A DNA stretch of 64,000 nt from Adineta ricciae (Eukaryota > Rotifera > Eurotatoria > Adinetida > Adinetidae), in contig CAJNOJ010000005.1 of the NCBI GenBank assembly GCA_905250025.1, positions 186,001-250,000 of the forward strand, given 5' to 3'. The notes under the pieces were generated by a model, which saw only the letters and a program-made list of their open reading frames with translations, was not told where the DNA came from and ran no database searches. This document shows positions 38,418 through 50,082 of this stretch, piece after piece (position 1 is the stretch's first letter; the number at the start of each line of letters is the position of its first letter). The translations under genes were made by a program, and so were the position numbers.

Positions 38418-38708
38418 TTAAATTGTCGTCTTAAACGTCTGATCTCCAGAATCATTTGATTGGAACGCACGTCGGTACCGGTTTTTCCTGTATTGATAAA
38501 GTCGAACAAGATTATTCAGACATAATGACACGAACATCCAACAAAAAAGAATGAAGAAAAACGGTGCGGAACCAACAATCATTCCGAAAATCCATCGCTG
38601 TAACTTCGCTTGTCGATTGTTGATTATATTTTCATAACTGGCATTAATTCTTGTCGCTGTTCCCCATGAAGATCTCGTTGGGATCGAAGGCGAAGAAAAT
38701 TTACCCAT
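38418..38708 (-). CDS. small single-pass membrane protein, unrecognised
   Basis: A 96-residue open frame read from the ATG at 38708 (MGKFSSPSIPTRSSW). One hydrophobic segment lies at about residues 43-66 (FGMIVGSAPFFFILFCWMFVSLC). It is preceded by a polar segment and followed by an Arg/Lys/Tyr-rich stretch (RLYQYRKNRYRRAF) and a short polar tail. The charge pattern predicts a cytosolic C-terminus by the positive-inside rule. MGKFSS fits an N-myristoylation pattern. Its mixed composition, unlike the low-complexity frames around it, argues for a real gene, but no family is recognised and there is no splice evidence. An upstream in-frame ATG would add 21 residues. Confidence 0.45.
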   Translation of the reverse strand: MGKFSSPSIPTRSSWGTATRINASYENIINNRQAKLQRWIFGMIVGSAPFFFILFCWMFVSLCLNNLVRLYQYRKNRYRRAFQSNDSGDQTFKTTI

Positions 38709-40231
38709 GATAGTGTGTATACAGAAAAGTTTTCCTTCTTTCATATATCTATTCTTTCTTACTTCATTCATTTATTTTTTATGCAAGAAAACGAGTAGCG
38801 CAGAAAGAGAGAGAGAGAGAAGGAGAAGAAAAGCACGTCAGTCATCTATCATTACTTCTATGACATACTCACTTTTAGAAACTATATACCACACAAAAAA
38901 AGAAAAACGATGAGGAAACAGGAGGAACAACGAGCAAAGAAGAGAAGAATATAAATCAACGAACAGAATTCTCGCTATCTCATGGTTAAGATAGCACGGA
39001 GATATTAGCTCAATCTGTCTTAAGAATTTTAATGTCAAATGAGACAATACAAAAAAACATATTACTGTGACTTGTTCACATTTTGAAAACTGAGGTGTTA
39101 GTGATAATTATTTTAGGTTAATGATATAGACTTGTTGATTAAATGGCGAAGATCGTTCTTTTCTCAGAAAGAAGAAGAAGAAAAGGTCGACTGTTTGTTT
39201 TCCATTTAATTAAGATCAGTTTTTTGATAAAAAGATTTTATCGATAAAAGACTATCCTAATGTGAATGTTTGATTATTTACTTTCATGCTGATTTGTGTT
39301 GTATGAAAATCACGAGACATTGTGGATTCGAAATGCATTGAATATCAATAGAATCCAAAGGAGAAAACATCTACTTTCTCATACAGAAAGGAAAGGCAAT
39401 TTCGTTCGTGACATTAGTTTTGCGATACAATGTCTCGCCAAGGGCGGATCAAGACATTCCTCATCGCATTATTTCTTAGTTCCGGCCGACAATTCAATAG
39501 ATAATCCTTCATATTCTTGCATCATCATTCATACAAGTCTATTAGTATGCGCCGATCAAAATCAACACGAACAAATTTTCAAATCAACAAGATCTTTTTC
39601 TTTCAAAGTCGATATGCACATAATGTTACTTACATATCGATAAAATACGGAGACACTTATGCTTGCTGCAGCGTACAATTTTTCTTGTTCTTGTCTACAC
39701 GTATGACATGGCCTACAGGAGAAATGGGGTGGGATGTAGAGAAAGAAAAACATGCACAGCATACCTTTTTCCACATGGTGCAATGTTGACTTTGTGTCTG
39801 TATCTTTTACAACGAGATTTTGATTACTTTTTTCTTTTTCTAACAAAAATACGATTACAACAGTCTTATCTCGATGTTTCGTCGACAAATCAGTCGGACG
39901 AAATTAGTGGTTTCTGTCTTTCAAAAATAAAAGTTTCTTTAGGCGGAAAATTCCAATACAAAGTGATGGATAATAGGATATTTCTCCATTCATGTGTTCT
40001 ATATAAGCGATCGTTTCTTTCTCTTTTTTACTTTTGATTATTTTTTACGCATCTAGGACATTGTAAGCAAATAACTCACATCGATATTGTACATAACTGC
40101 GCAGACATTTTCATAAAAAATTTGTGATTCTTTGCAATTGTGAGCATCACTTCTAAACAACTGTTAAACAATTGACGAAAATTTCATTTCATTTCACATT
40201 CAACATATTGTTAAACATTATAGAACTAAAA
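38709..40231. other. intergenic, no supported gene
   Basis: Several overlapping open frames occur on both strands between 39.3 and 40.0 kb, but none has a domain, a signal peptide or a spliced partner. The right end is the upstream region of the p38-like kinase. Confidence 0.45.
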
Positions 40232-42310
40232 ATGGCAGCTGCCAATTCTGATCAAACTCAATGGCACATATTTACCTGTGACGAACAAGAATTCAGAGTA
40301 CCTATTCGATATCAAGATCCGAAAAAAATCGGACACGGTGCTTTCGGTGCTGTAGTGTAAGTACTTATATCCTCTTTGATTTTTCTATGAATACGTTCTT
40401 TGTCTAGTCAAATGACAGATACGGTATGAAAAATTACCGTTAAGATCACGAAATAAATATCACGGTATAATGAACTAGGTCACTGGCAAAAGTGTTGCTA
40501 TTAAAAGGTTAATTCAGCCATTTCGAGGCACAGAACATGCAAAACGAGCTTATCGCGAACTCAAATTACTCATGCATCTAAACCATCCTGGTGTGCATGT
40601 ACGTAAATGCTGACTTTCTATTAATGCTTTTTACATGGATGTGTATTATTTGTGAATATAGATTGTACGATTACTCAACGTTTTCACACCTGATAATAAG
40701 TTACGCGAATTTCAAACTTTGTATGTTTGTTTATAAGGAAGTTTATCACCTATTGAGAGCAGTAATTGTTTAGTTATTTGGTGATGAAATATGCCGGTGT
40801 TGATTTGAATCGTATTATTCGAAAACATAAATTCACTGAAGATCATATCAAACAGATCATTTATTCGATACTTCGTGCTTTGAAAGTAGGAGTTTTCTAT
40901 GGAATACGAACGATTTTGTTGTTTTTCAATTTCAGTTCGCACATTCAGCTGAAATCCTTCACCGTGTAAGAATTTTTTTTCAAATATAGGCAGGAAATTA
41001 TAATATGCTTTCAATATTTTAAATAGGATTTGAAACCATCAAATATTGGAATCGATGAAGATTCGAATCTCACGGTGAGTAGAAAGAGTATACACCTGCT
41101 TTTACTCGCTTTTGACACTTTCCTCGATTTATTCAATTAACTCTGATACATTTCAAGAGTTTTCATAAAATATTATTCAAATTACAAAACGAATGTTGTC
41201 GAGTGCACATGCAAACAAAAATATGAATAGTGTTTGTTTTTGATAGATTCTTGATTTTGGCTTAGGACGTGTTGCAGCCGACGGAGATCAAACCGGTTAT
41301 GTTCAAACAAGGTATACGATTCATCGTTTATAAGAAATATAATATTGAATTTGTTAGATGGTGGCGTGCACCGGATGTATATGCGAATTGGCAGAGATAT
41401 GATGATAAATTGGATACATGGTCTGTTGGTTGTATAATGGGCGAGTTGATTCTACGTAAACCAATTTTTCCTGGAACAGATCAAACCGATCATTTGAAGA
41501 AGATATTTGAAATGATCGGTACACCTGATATGTCAACACTAAAGGAAATTTGCACACCAGGTTCGTAGATGATGTGCAGACCAATTCTAGGTTTTAAAGG
41601 CTTTGAGAGGAATAATCTTGGATTGGGAATATTCGAGAGAAGTTCATAAGAATAAGAGAATACCTGTTGATTATAGTTTCTAAATTTATCGATGTAATAT
41701 TAGAGTTTGAAGAACTATGTAACATTCGCATTGCTATGAAAAATATTCGTTAGATGTTGCAGAATTTATCTCACAAATGCCGCGACAAGTCGGAAAAAAT
41801 CTCAATGAACTGTTTGGCTACAAATATGCTGCAGAAAATCCTCAACCAATATCCGGCATTTCACCAGTAGGTGTCGATCTTCTCAGACATCTTCTAACGT
41901 TCAATCATCTTGATCGGCCAACTGCTGCAGAAGCATTAGGTAAAATTAGTTTTCCAGACAGCAGTTCAAGTGATGTGATCAATTTTGTAAAAATGCTTTT
42001 GTCTGTATAGCTCATCCATTTCTGGCTGACTTTCATGATCCTATGGATGAACCAACTCTAAACCCACTGGTTGATGAACATCAAAATGCACGTCACAATG
42101 TTGAAAATTGGAAAAGTAAATGTAACATACTTTATTCGTCTATGAGCGATTGTTATAGCAATTTAGTAGAATGAGTGTAGTGATTTTAGTTATCGATTGT
42201 TTAATACGTTTGATGTCATTTTAGGTATTATCTGGGAACTAATTCAACGGTTTGAGGAACCCGTAGTAGTCGATGACGATGATGACGACGATATGGATGA
42301 CGATTCATAA
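40232..42310 (+). CDS. p38: p38-type MAP kinase, catalytically complete
   Basis: Twelve exons: 40232-40356, 40409-40424, 40479-40598, 40662-40720, 40774-40885, 40936-40965, 41027-41074, 41247-41311, 41358-41560, 41754-41939, 42011-42115 and 42225-42310. They give 384 residues. The Gly loop is GHGAFG (34-39), the ATP Lys K56 in VAIKR, and HRDLKPSN (153-160, split between exons 6 and 7). DFG is 173-175, and the activation motif T-G-Y is 186-188, diagnostic of p38, followed by TRWWRAPD. The common docking motif reads HDPMDEP. p38 kinases relay osmotic, oxidative and other stress signals. Unusual points are a 16-base second exon, G in place of A in DFGLGR, W for Y in RWWRAP, and an Asp-rich C-terminal tail. 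It is followed 0.6 kb downstream by a degenerate paralogue. Confidence 0.93.
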
Positions 42311-42916
42311 AACAGAACATAGATTACAAGATAACTAAGAAAAAAGACTCTCATCTGTGGTGTGTCTCCTTTATATCTTCACAGATCTATTACTTTTGAC
42401 TACATCAATATGTGATCGCTGTTTTTGTTTTCGTTGTATCACGAAGCTTTTAGTTAAATAGTAGCTTTTGAAATGTTGCCACTTTCTGCATGTGAATTTT
42501 TGCGTATATGTATGAAATCTTTAAGAAAATATTCTATCAACGATTGCACACATAACATACAATTAGATTTCAAAGACCGAATTCATATGAAAGAAACATA
42601 AAAAGAGGATTAAACGATTAATCCGACTTTTCTACTGAATTGCTGACGAAATATCACTTTCTATATACTTCAATAAAAAATATCATAAAAAGATGAATCA
42701 CTATAAAGCATATCATTCCTGTTTAGCTCGTTATGATTGCTTTCGTTTATCGCTACTATCGATCATTATATGTATATATCTCTCTCTCTCATCTAGTCTT
42801 AACCAATAGGTGAGAATCATCATTTGATTGTATTTTATGTTTGTATACAATCGTTCTCACATAAACTCAATCACGTTCGACAGGATTTCTTTTTATCATT
42901 GAGAATAGATATCAAT
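42311..42916. other. spacer between the two p38-like genes
   Basis: AT-rich, with no exon. A frame runs in phase upstream of the next gene's ATG from 42824. The downstream start at 42917 is preferred because it aligns with the start of the first kinase and gives a first exon of identical length. Confidence 0.5.
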
Positions 42917-44757
42917 ATGACTGCAGTAATCGAAAATCAAGGACAGTGGTATACGACAATTTCTAACAACGAGACATTTACATTACCTATACGATATCAA
43001 GATGCACATGTTACCGGAAAAGGAGCGTTTAGTATTGTTCTGTAAGTTCAAATATATTTTCCTCTTCTCTTTTGATCGTCTTTATACTTTAGTCAAGCAG
43101 TAGATACAGTACGAATGATAATATCTAGGGTTAGCAATGACTATCAATGTACTCTCATTTAGAAAACAGGTAAATACGTAGCTATTAAAAAGGTGAGAGA
43201 ACCTTTCAGAGATGTAATGCACGCAAAACGAGCGTACCGTGAATTAAAACTTCTTTTGGATTTCAATTATCCGGATACACAAGTATGCATTCTCAACTAT
43301 CATCTTACTTGCGAATAGCCATTTTCGATCATTGTAGGTAGTGCAACTATACAATGTCTTTACACCAGAACGAGATGTGAATAATTTTCAGACTTTGTAT
43401 GACTTATGAAAGGAAATTTGATTAGATGATGCATCATTCTATGTGAATACCTTGTAGGTACTTTGTTCTGAATTACATTGATTATGATCTGCACGAAGCT
43501 ATTCAGTGTACGACATTCACTGAAGAACATATCAAATTAGTGATATATCAATTACTTCGTGGTTTAAAAGTATTTTCGTTTGTCATCAGTAGCGATTCGC
43601 AGTATATTAGATGTTTTATTTTTATTTTAGCTTATCCATTCAGCGGGAATTGTTCACTATGTAATTCTGATATAGAAAAATGTAAATATCAGTTGATCAA
43701 TGTTTTTTGTTTGAAATAGGGTCTGACACCGCAAAATGTTAGGATAGACAGGTGTGGAAATGTCTCAGTAAGTGTTACAATCATCAAAGTATGCAGAGAA
43801 ATCTTCAATCAACATCGTCCCTATTAATATTGTTAAGATGCACTTTCATACTCTATTACTTATATTTAGATTACTACCAATTTTGTCGCTAATTTTCCAT
43901 TCAATGACAACAGTGCTTTCAATATTCCCTCTAGGTATATTAAGAAATCGATTTTGACTTGTCGTATTAAACACAATCTCTTTGATTAGATCTTGGGACG
44001 CACCAGAGATACTTACAAATCCAGCGCAATGTAGTAGCAAAGTAGACATATGGTCTGTTGGTGCCATCATGGCTGAATTGATCTTACATCAACCACTTTT
44101 CTGTGGAGCAGATCATATGGATTATTTAAATCAAATCATTGATGTTCTTGGTACACCTGATCCAACAAAAATAGACGAAATATGCATACCAGGTTTGTAG
44201 ATAACATTCAAACTAGACTTGTGAAAACATTTTTTCAGATGCAGCGTCGTACATCAAACAAATTCCAGCTCATCCACCACAAGATTTGAATAATCTATTC
44301 GGTTTCAAATACGTTGCAGAAAATCCGCAACCAGTATCCGGTGTTTCACCGATGAGTATCGATCTTCTCAAGCGTCTTTTAACTTTTGATCATCGTGACC
44401 GTCCAACTGCCGCTGAATCACTGGGTAAGCGAACTTTCAATACTGCGATTCAGTTGATGTAGTTAACTTATCGCAAATTTCGTTTTTTTTTGCATAGCTC
44501 ATCCATTTCTGACTGACTATCATGATCCTATGGATGAACCGACTTTACATCCAATAGTTGATCAACACCAAAACGCAGAATACAGCGTAGAGGAATGGAA
44601 AAGTAAGTGCATAGAACGATTCCGACTTGTTCATTAAAGTCTAGTTAATAGTTTAAATCTGAATGAAATATGTCCTTGAATTTCAGAAATCATCTGGCAA
44701 TTAATTCAAGATTTTGTTATACCATCTTGGGCTAACGAAAGCATTCACGATGATTGA
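42917..44757 (+). CDS. p38-like pseudokinase, tandem paralogue with lost catalytic motifs
   Basis: Twelve exons: 42917-43041, 43093-43108, 43163-43282, 43338-43396, 43458-43569, 43631-43660, 43720-43767, 43870-43934, 43990-44192, 44239-44424, 44498-44602 and 44687-44757. The first eleven have exactly the lengths of the neighbouring p38 gene (125, 16, 120, 59, 112, 30, 48, 65, 203, 186 and 105 bases), and the frame is open for 379 residues. The ATP Lys (VAIKK, K56), the helix-C Glu (YRELK), APE and the docking motif HDPMDEP persist. However, HRD has become H-Y-G (153-155), DLKPSN has become GLTPQN, DFG at 173-175 has become T-N-F, T-G-Y at 186-188 has become A-F-N, and the third glycine of the Gly loop is Ser. 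Phosphotransfer and activation by TGY phosphorylation should both be impossible. The intact frame and splice sites argue for a maintained protein, perhaps a decoy or scaffold for p38 partners. Confidence 0.88.
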
Positions 44758-45968
44758 GACGAATATATAAACTCATAGATAGTTTTCAAAAATAATAAAC
44801 AACATCGCGGCATTGTACTCGTCTTCCTCTGCGTATTCCTGAACTTCTGTTCGTAGGTAACAAAAACTCTCTAATATGAATAAATGAATACAGATAAAAT
44901 CGATATAAAAATATGTTTTCAATGAGATTTCTATCTAAATGAATCGAACGGTTCACAGTTTTCATAAGCGACAAAGATTGTATCTCTTGTTGAATATCAT
45001 CGTACATATTGCCAAGTTCTTGTTGAAACATCTATATCTATGATCGGTTCATCATTGTAACAAAAAAAAATCATTATTCAGTCATACAGAGGGTTATATT
45101 AATATTCAAATAAAATGCATCCAGCTAGTCTCCAGATGCGAATGTATATATTCAGTCAAACAATACGACAGTAGAATAAAAGAAATAAATCATCAAGGCT
45201 GAACAAATCAAACATGAACCTAAGACAGCAAGTTCAAACCAGAAATGTACTCTAATAACAATAAACAACCCGAATTCGACAGAGGGAATGTTTCTCCACA
45301 TGATAATCGATACAAAAAAGTAAATCGCTGAGATTATTTCTTGCAACTCAAGTTGTTTTCTCAACAATGTACTCTTCTAATCTAATTATACAATCAAACC
45401 AAAGGCGTCACACACTCTTGAGAGAAATTCGTCTAACGATCTTTCAACAATGAATCTTATGTCCTTATGCCTTATTTATGAATCATATGATAATATTGTT
45501 CAACTTCAGTTCTTTCTTTAAGATATTGATTGATTCGTACTGAAAGGAACAAGCGTCTTTGATAAGTCAGTTGTTTCCAATGATCGGAACTCTGGTGAGT
45601 GTCAAACAAACATAAACTAACTAACGATTTTCATGTTCTCTCATACGTAGATAATTTCTCACGAAAGAAACCCACGCAATCTTGATGAGTCGGTGCTCTT
45701 TCATCTACTTCTCAAAGTCTCAATTATACAACATGTTTGAACTTGCATAAAATTCCTCATATTTAATTCCAGTCAATGATTTGTCACGGTAAGGTTGTTG
45801 TTGTTTTTTTTTTGTTGGGGAATTTTTATTATGATCGTGATTAGATATATACACTGATTTAGACCAAAGTTGAGCTCATCAAAAAAGAAATCATGTTAAT
45901 GTTCATTCTCTTTTCAGTTCAATCAGGATGTTGACATTCCGTTTCTGTTCTTTGCCCTTTCGTGTCTC
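44758..45968. other. intergenic, no firmly supported gene
   Basis: Contains minus-strand frames at 44786-45031 (Gln/Glu-rich start) and 45152-45367 (two hydrophobic segments, no ATG) that might be pieces of a small spliced gene. I could not join them in phase. Confidence 0.4.
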
Positions 45969-46290
45969 TTAAAACAATTGGCGATAAGGTGGAGGTGTAA
46001 TCTAAAGCAAAAAAAAAACAAACGATTCGATTGCTTTTTCCGACAAATAAGTTTCGCCTTACTTCATCTTCTCGAATATTAAGTCGCCGAGCAAGATCTA
46101 GCAGTGTTGATGTATCTAGTAAGACATTACTGAATCGATGTTCATATTCGACAGGATTAACATGAGGAACAAATGTTTTTGTGTATTGTCGTTCGACTAC
46201 GACTTTCGGTTGATCATAGACGATGATAATTGTCGGAGGTTTACGATATCCTTCTTGTACACGTTGAGGATTCGGCTTAGAATTGTTCAT
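45969..46290 (-). CDS. 86-residue orphan protein, two exons
   Basis: Exon 1 (46290-46063, 76 codons) starts MNNSKPNPQRVQEG. It contains a compact block PPTIIIVYDQPKVVVERQYT, then HVNPVEYEHRFSNVLLDTST and LLDLARRLNIREDE. A GTAAGG donor and a TGCTTTAG acceptor join it in phase 0 to a 33-base exon (46001-45969) encoding ITPPPYRQLF and the stop. No signal peptide or membrane segment is present from this start. Using the upstream ATG at 46320 adds a short hydrophobic MKLIFAMVV stretch. A TATA box sits about 80 bases upstream. The composition is balanced and the short last exon is clean, so the gene is probably real. I do not recognise the family. Confidence 0.65.
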
Positions 46291-46368
46291 TGTCACAACC
46301 ATTGCGAAGATAAGTTTCAATTCGGTTTGTAAAGAGTACTGAAAGGAACGTCCTAAACTTTGCCCGTG

Positions 46369-46376
46369 TTTATATA
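46369..46376 (-). promoter_or_regulatory. TATA box of the 86-residue orphan gene
   Basis: TATATAAA on the minus strand, about 80 bases upstream of the ATG at 46290. It suits a transcription start near 46,345 and a short 5' UTR. Confidence 0.55.
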
Positions 46377-46807
46377 CAAAACAAGTGGAGTAATCAAATA
46401 ACTATTGAGAGAAATCAGTGAGATATCTCGTCTATTTATCAACTGATAAAAAATCATTTCTGTTAATGTTTTCTTTTGAATTGCTGTACTATTATGAATC
46501 ATATTTGATGTTATCTATGCTTTTCTCTTGCATATTCTCGATTGATTGATGACGTTTAGCATTTGTCATGTGACAAACAACATCAAGCGATGTTGCTAGT
46601 TGACTTTTTTTCCATCTTTATTAGTCAATACGAATAAACATTGTAATGAGAAGAAAAGAAGAAAAAAAAAACAAGACAAAAACGAACATTGTTAGCGGAA
46701 AAATGAAAAAAAAAGCAAATGAAAAGCAATATATGAACGAAAAGAAGAAAAAAAAAAGAAAAGTTTAGAGACAAAACAAGACGAGAAAATCTCGACGAAA
46801 AAACGAA
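46377..46807. other. spacer, no gene seen
   Basis: AT-rich sequence followed by an A-rich tract (about 46,640-46,770) just beyond the topoisomerase stop, probably part of that gene's 3' UTR (poly-T on its sense strand). Confidence 0.5.
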
Positions 46808-49800
46808 TTACGTATCTTCTGAATTTTGTTCATCATCATCAACATCGTCTTCATCATCACCTTCACCATTATTGTTACTCTCATCGATGTTACGCAAAAC
46901 AATTTCACCTTTGTAATTATGAAAATGATAGTCGGCAGTTGCCATATCAATCGCCCAACGAAATTTATCACGTTGAGTTTTGGAATAGACTTTCTCGATC
47001 GGAACATTCCATTTCTTACACCTAAAAAGTCAATGAGTGTCATGTGAGCAGTAGGCAAATGATTTTTTTACCATGCAACACTGATTCGCGGATCGAGATA
47101 GTTTAATTTGGACGTGCCCAATGCGATTTCTGCGTTTTCTCTGCGATCTAATTCTTGAACTTCAAGCTTCTTGAGCGCTTCGTCGGCACGTTGTAATTTC
47201 TTTTCGGCGGCTTCAACCTTCTTTTGCGATGCTTGGCTTTTCGAATTTTTATGTTCAGCTTTCGCTCGTTTTAACTCTCCTTTCAGTTCATTAACTTCGC
47301 TTTTCTTTGCATCGATCTAAACGCATTCATCAGCAAAAATCTTCATCAAGATTCGCATTGACTTACCTTTGTCTTTAAAGCACCCATGCTTTTCTCGAAT
47401 GTTTTCGGTATGGAACGTTGGTGATTACACAACAATGCAACTTGCCGATTAGCACGATTGTAAGCGAGGACTTTTTCGGCGACATTAGCTTTGCGATCTG
47501 TAAGAAGATCAAGTTGTTCTTGAAGAGTTTTCGACGCATTGTATGTTCGGAATACTTTTGCCGTAAGACCATCCATTAATTCACTTAGATATTGATTTAA
47601 ACTTGCCGTCTAAAATTCCAAACTAAAATTAAAAGAAAATTCATCAATTTTGTCGCGTCTTACTGTAAGACGATCGAATAATTCATCTTCGCCTTCTTTG
47701 TTTTCGATGAATAGTTTCAAGTTTTTATATACACGTGGCTCAACAGCAACTCTATTATTGTATCTAAAGATCAAATAGAATTGGTCAACAGATAAAGTTT
47801 ATGAAAGATTTGTTATAGTGTACCTTATACTATCTTTGCCAAGAAAGTCGAATTCGACAACGTTGTCGCCAAGTCTTTCATCACGATCATGTAATCGGAT
47901 GTGTTCGACACGTAATGAGCAGCAACCGACGGTATCTGCTTCGTCTTCATCTTTTTCGTTACCAGCACGAAGTGCGAGCTTCAAGAGAAAGAAAATATGT
48001 GCGTTTGAAAAGTGTCCGATGAATATTGAATTACCTTGTCGATAAAGTAAAGTGCAACAGCACGTTGACGTATTTTCATCTCTTTACTTTTCCAATCCAT
48101 TTGATAATTTTCACGTATTTTATCAATGATTCGATGAAGTTTTCGTGCTTTCTCGTACTTTTGCCAATCCCGTTCGCCCTGAAGGTAAAAAAAAGTTAAA
48201 TATAGCAATTGCAAAAAAACAAAGAACAAACCTTAACACGAGATGATGCACTTAACATAATATACTTATGATTTCCTCGAATGTTCTCTGTCCACATAAC
48301 AAGCCAAGTGACTTTGTTATCATGTCGAACTTCTTTCCATTTGTGTCCTTCCGGTGGTTTTGGTGTTGTTGCTGTTCGACCAATATTGATAATAACGTCT
48401 TCTGGTCGAATACGTTTTTTCAAACATCCCATTTTTGGATGTTCACCGCGACCGCGAAAGAGACCAGGAGGTTCGATTTTGTAATTTCCTACAGGTTGTC
48501 GATGTCCGTCCCATAGACAAAAGCCGTATTCTTTCCGAATCCGTTCATTTTCTTCTTTGATTTGTTTCTTTTCTTCTTTGCTCATGTTTTTGCGTAATTC
48601 ACTTTGTTCTTTAAAATAATTTGCTACTTGGGTAAAGTCGCATTTACGGATATCTTTAATAACTTCACGTTCTGCCGACGTCATTGATTCCCGCCAGTCA
48701 TTCATGAAATTTTCATTAAAAATCGCTTTCGAAGTATAATCGTGATCGAGCATGCGAGCATAGAATGTCATTATTTCTTCGGCTGCTGGTTTCAATTTAA
48801 CCTCGGAACCTAGAACATAACGAAGTTTTCAAAAACACCGGGTGCCAACCCAAGATCGAAACATACCATTGTAGAAAAACTTCACACGAGATGGCAAAGG
48901 TTCATACGGAGGAGGAAATAATGGTCCTTTGTGTTCGAGAGTTGTCCACTTGCGACCATCGGTGTATTGTTCATCTTCCCACCTGAAAAATAAAGGGATG
49001 AGAATGAGACCAACGAGAAAATATATGGATATTTACCATCGCCAAACATCTTCTTCTTCTTTTTTAGTTCGTTTTCCAGTAGTTGCTCCTTTCGTCGGTG
49101 AAGAATTGACAATCGGCTTCGATTCTTTTTTCGGTGTGACTTTTTCTTGCTTAACAGTCGCTGTTGACTTCTTTGTGGACGCGGATGACGGAGATTTAGA
49201 CGTAGATGGTTTTTCATTTTTGACAGCAGTCGGTGTTGTAGAAGTAATCGCTTTTTTTGCTATATGATTTTTGGCCTTTTTCGACTAGAAATATTGAAAT
49301 CAGCTGGAGAAAACGAGTTTGTAAGACTTTCTTACCAATGGGGCATCGTCATCATCGGAATCGTTAGTTGTACTTTTACGTTTCGGCGGCAATGGTTCGG
49401 TTTTTGGCTCTTTTTTAATGACAATAGTTGTTTCCTTCTTAACAACGGGTGTCGTCGATTCCTTTTTGATCGCAGGAGTTGTCGCTTCTTTTTTAACAGC
49501 TGGACTTGCTGTTGTAGATGTTGGTTCTTTTTTCACAATAGATGTTTGAGGTGTGTCGGTTTTAGTGGGTGTTGATGCAGGTTTTGGTTCACTGTTGGTC
49601 ATCGACGGGCCGTTTGACGCTGTTGTTGTTGTTGTTGATATTAATGTTGCTGCTTTCTTCGCCTAAGCAAAGAAAAATAAAGAAAACATGTAGATGTTAG
49701 TCTTTTTTTCCGACACGGACAAAATCATTTATTAGAATTGAAACTAAATATTCGAAGAGTGTGATTTGAATAGACATTTTTGAGGAAAAAAAACTAGGCG

Positions 49801-50082
49801 CAATGAGAGAAAAATTGTTTTTCTTCAACTCACCAATGATTGATTGTCATTGTCTGATTCGTCACTATCAGATAAAATACGAGTTTTGCGTTTTATTGGT
49901 GAACTCTGCATGGGTGGCCTTTTATTAACAACCGGCGATGATTTCGAACTATTTCCGTTCGATGCGACTTTTGTGTTATTATTCGACTCTTTTTTCATCG
50001 TTGGCGATGGTGAACTTTTTGTGCTGTTTGCATTGGTAGATAGAACAGATTGTGGTAGTTTCGGATTGGCAACACTCATCAT
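46808..50082 (-). CDS. TOP1: DNA topoisomerase I, nuclear type IB
   Basis: Eleven minus-strand exons: 50082-49834, 49662-49336, 49284-49037, 48982-48867, 48809-48232, 48178-48035, 47978-47824, 47763-47664, 47609-47367, 47316-47072 and 47021-46808. They give 872 residues. The N-terminal 270 residues are Lys/Ser/Thr/Pro-rich, with repeated VKKE/IKKE motifs and acidic DSDDDD patches, as in the mobile nuclear-targeting domain. The core starts at [20 protein letters not shown] and includes [37 protein letters not shown] and [20 protein letters not shown]. The active-site Arg lies in VFRTYN and the His in LCNHQR. A Lys/Glu coiled linker leads to the C-terminal domain with the nucleophile Tyr in [11 protein letters not shown] (Y789). 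The enzyme relaxes supercoils during replication and transcription. An acidic tail extends beyond the usual end. All catalytic residues are present. Confidence 0.96.

Noticed and set aside
39296-40037. Several overlapping frames on both strands before the p38 gene
   Set aside because: None has a domain or codon character distinct from the others, and coding cannot be assigned to any one frame.
42824-42916. Upstream in-frame start for the p38-like pseudokinase
   Set aside because: The ATG at 42917 aligns with the parent gene's start and gives an identical first-exon length. The extra 31 residues look like translated 5' UTR.
44786-45367. Possible small minus-strand gene: a two-helix frame (45152-45367) and a Gln/Glu-rich frame (44786-45031) with an acidic EVQEYAEEDEY stretch in another phase
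   Set aside because: The upstream piece has no ATG, and I could not find donor/acceptor pairs that join the pieces in phase. Transcript evidence would be needed.
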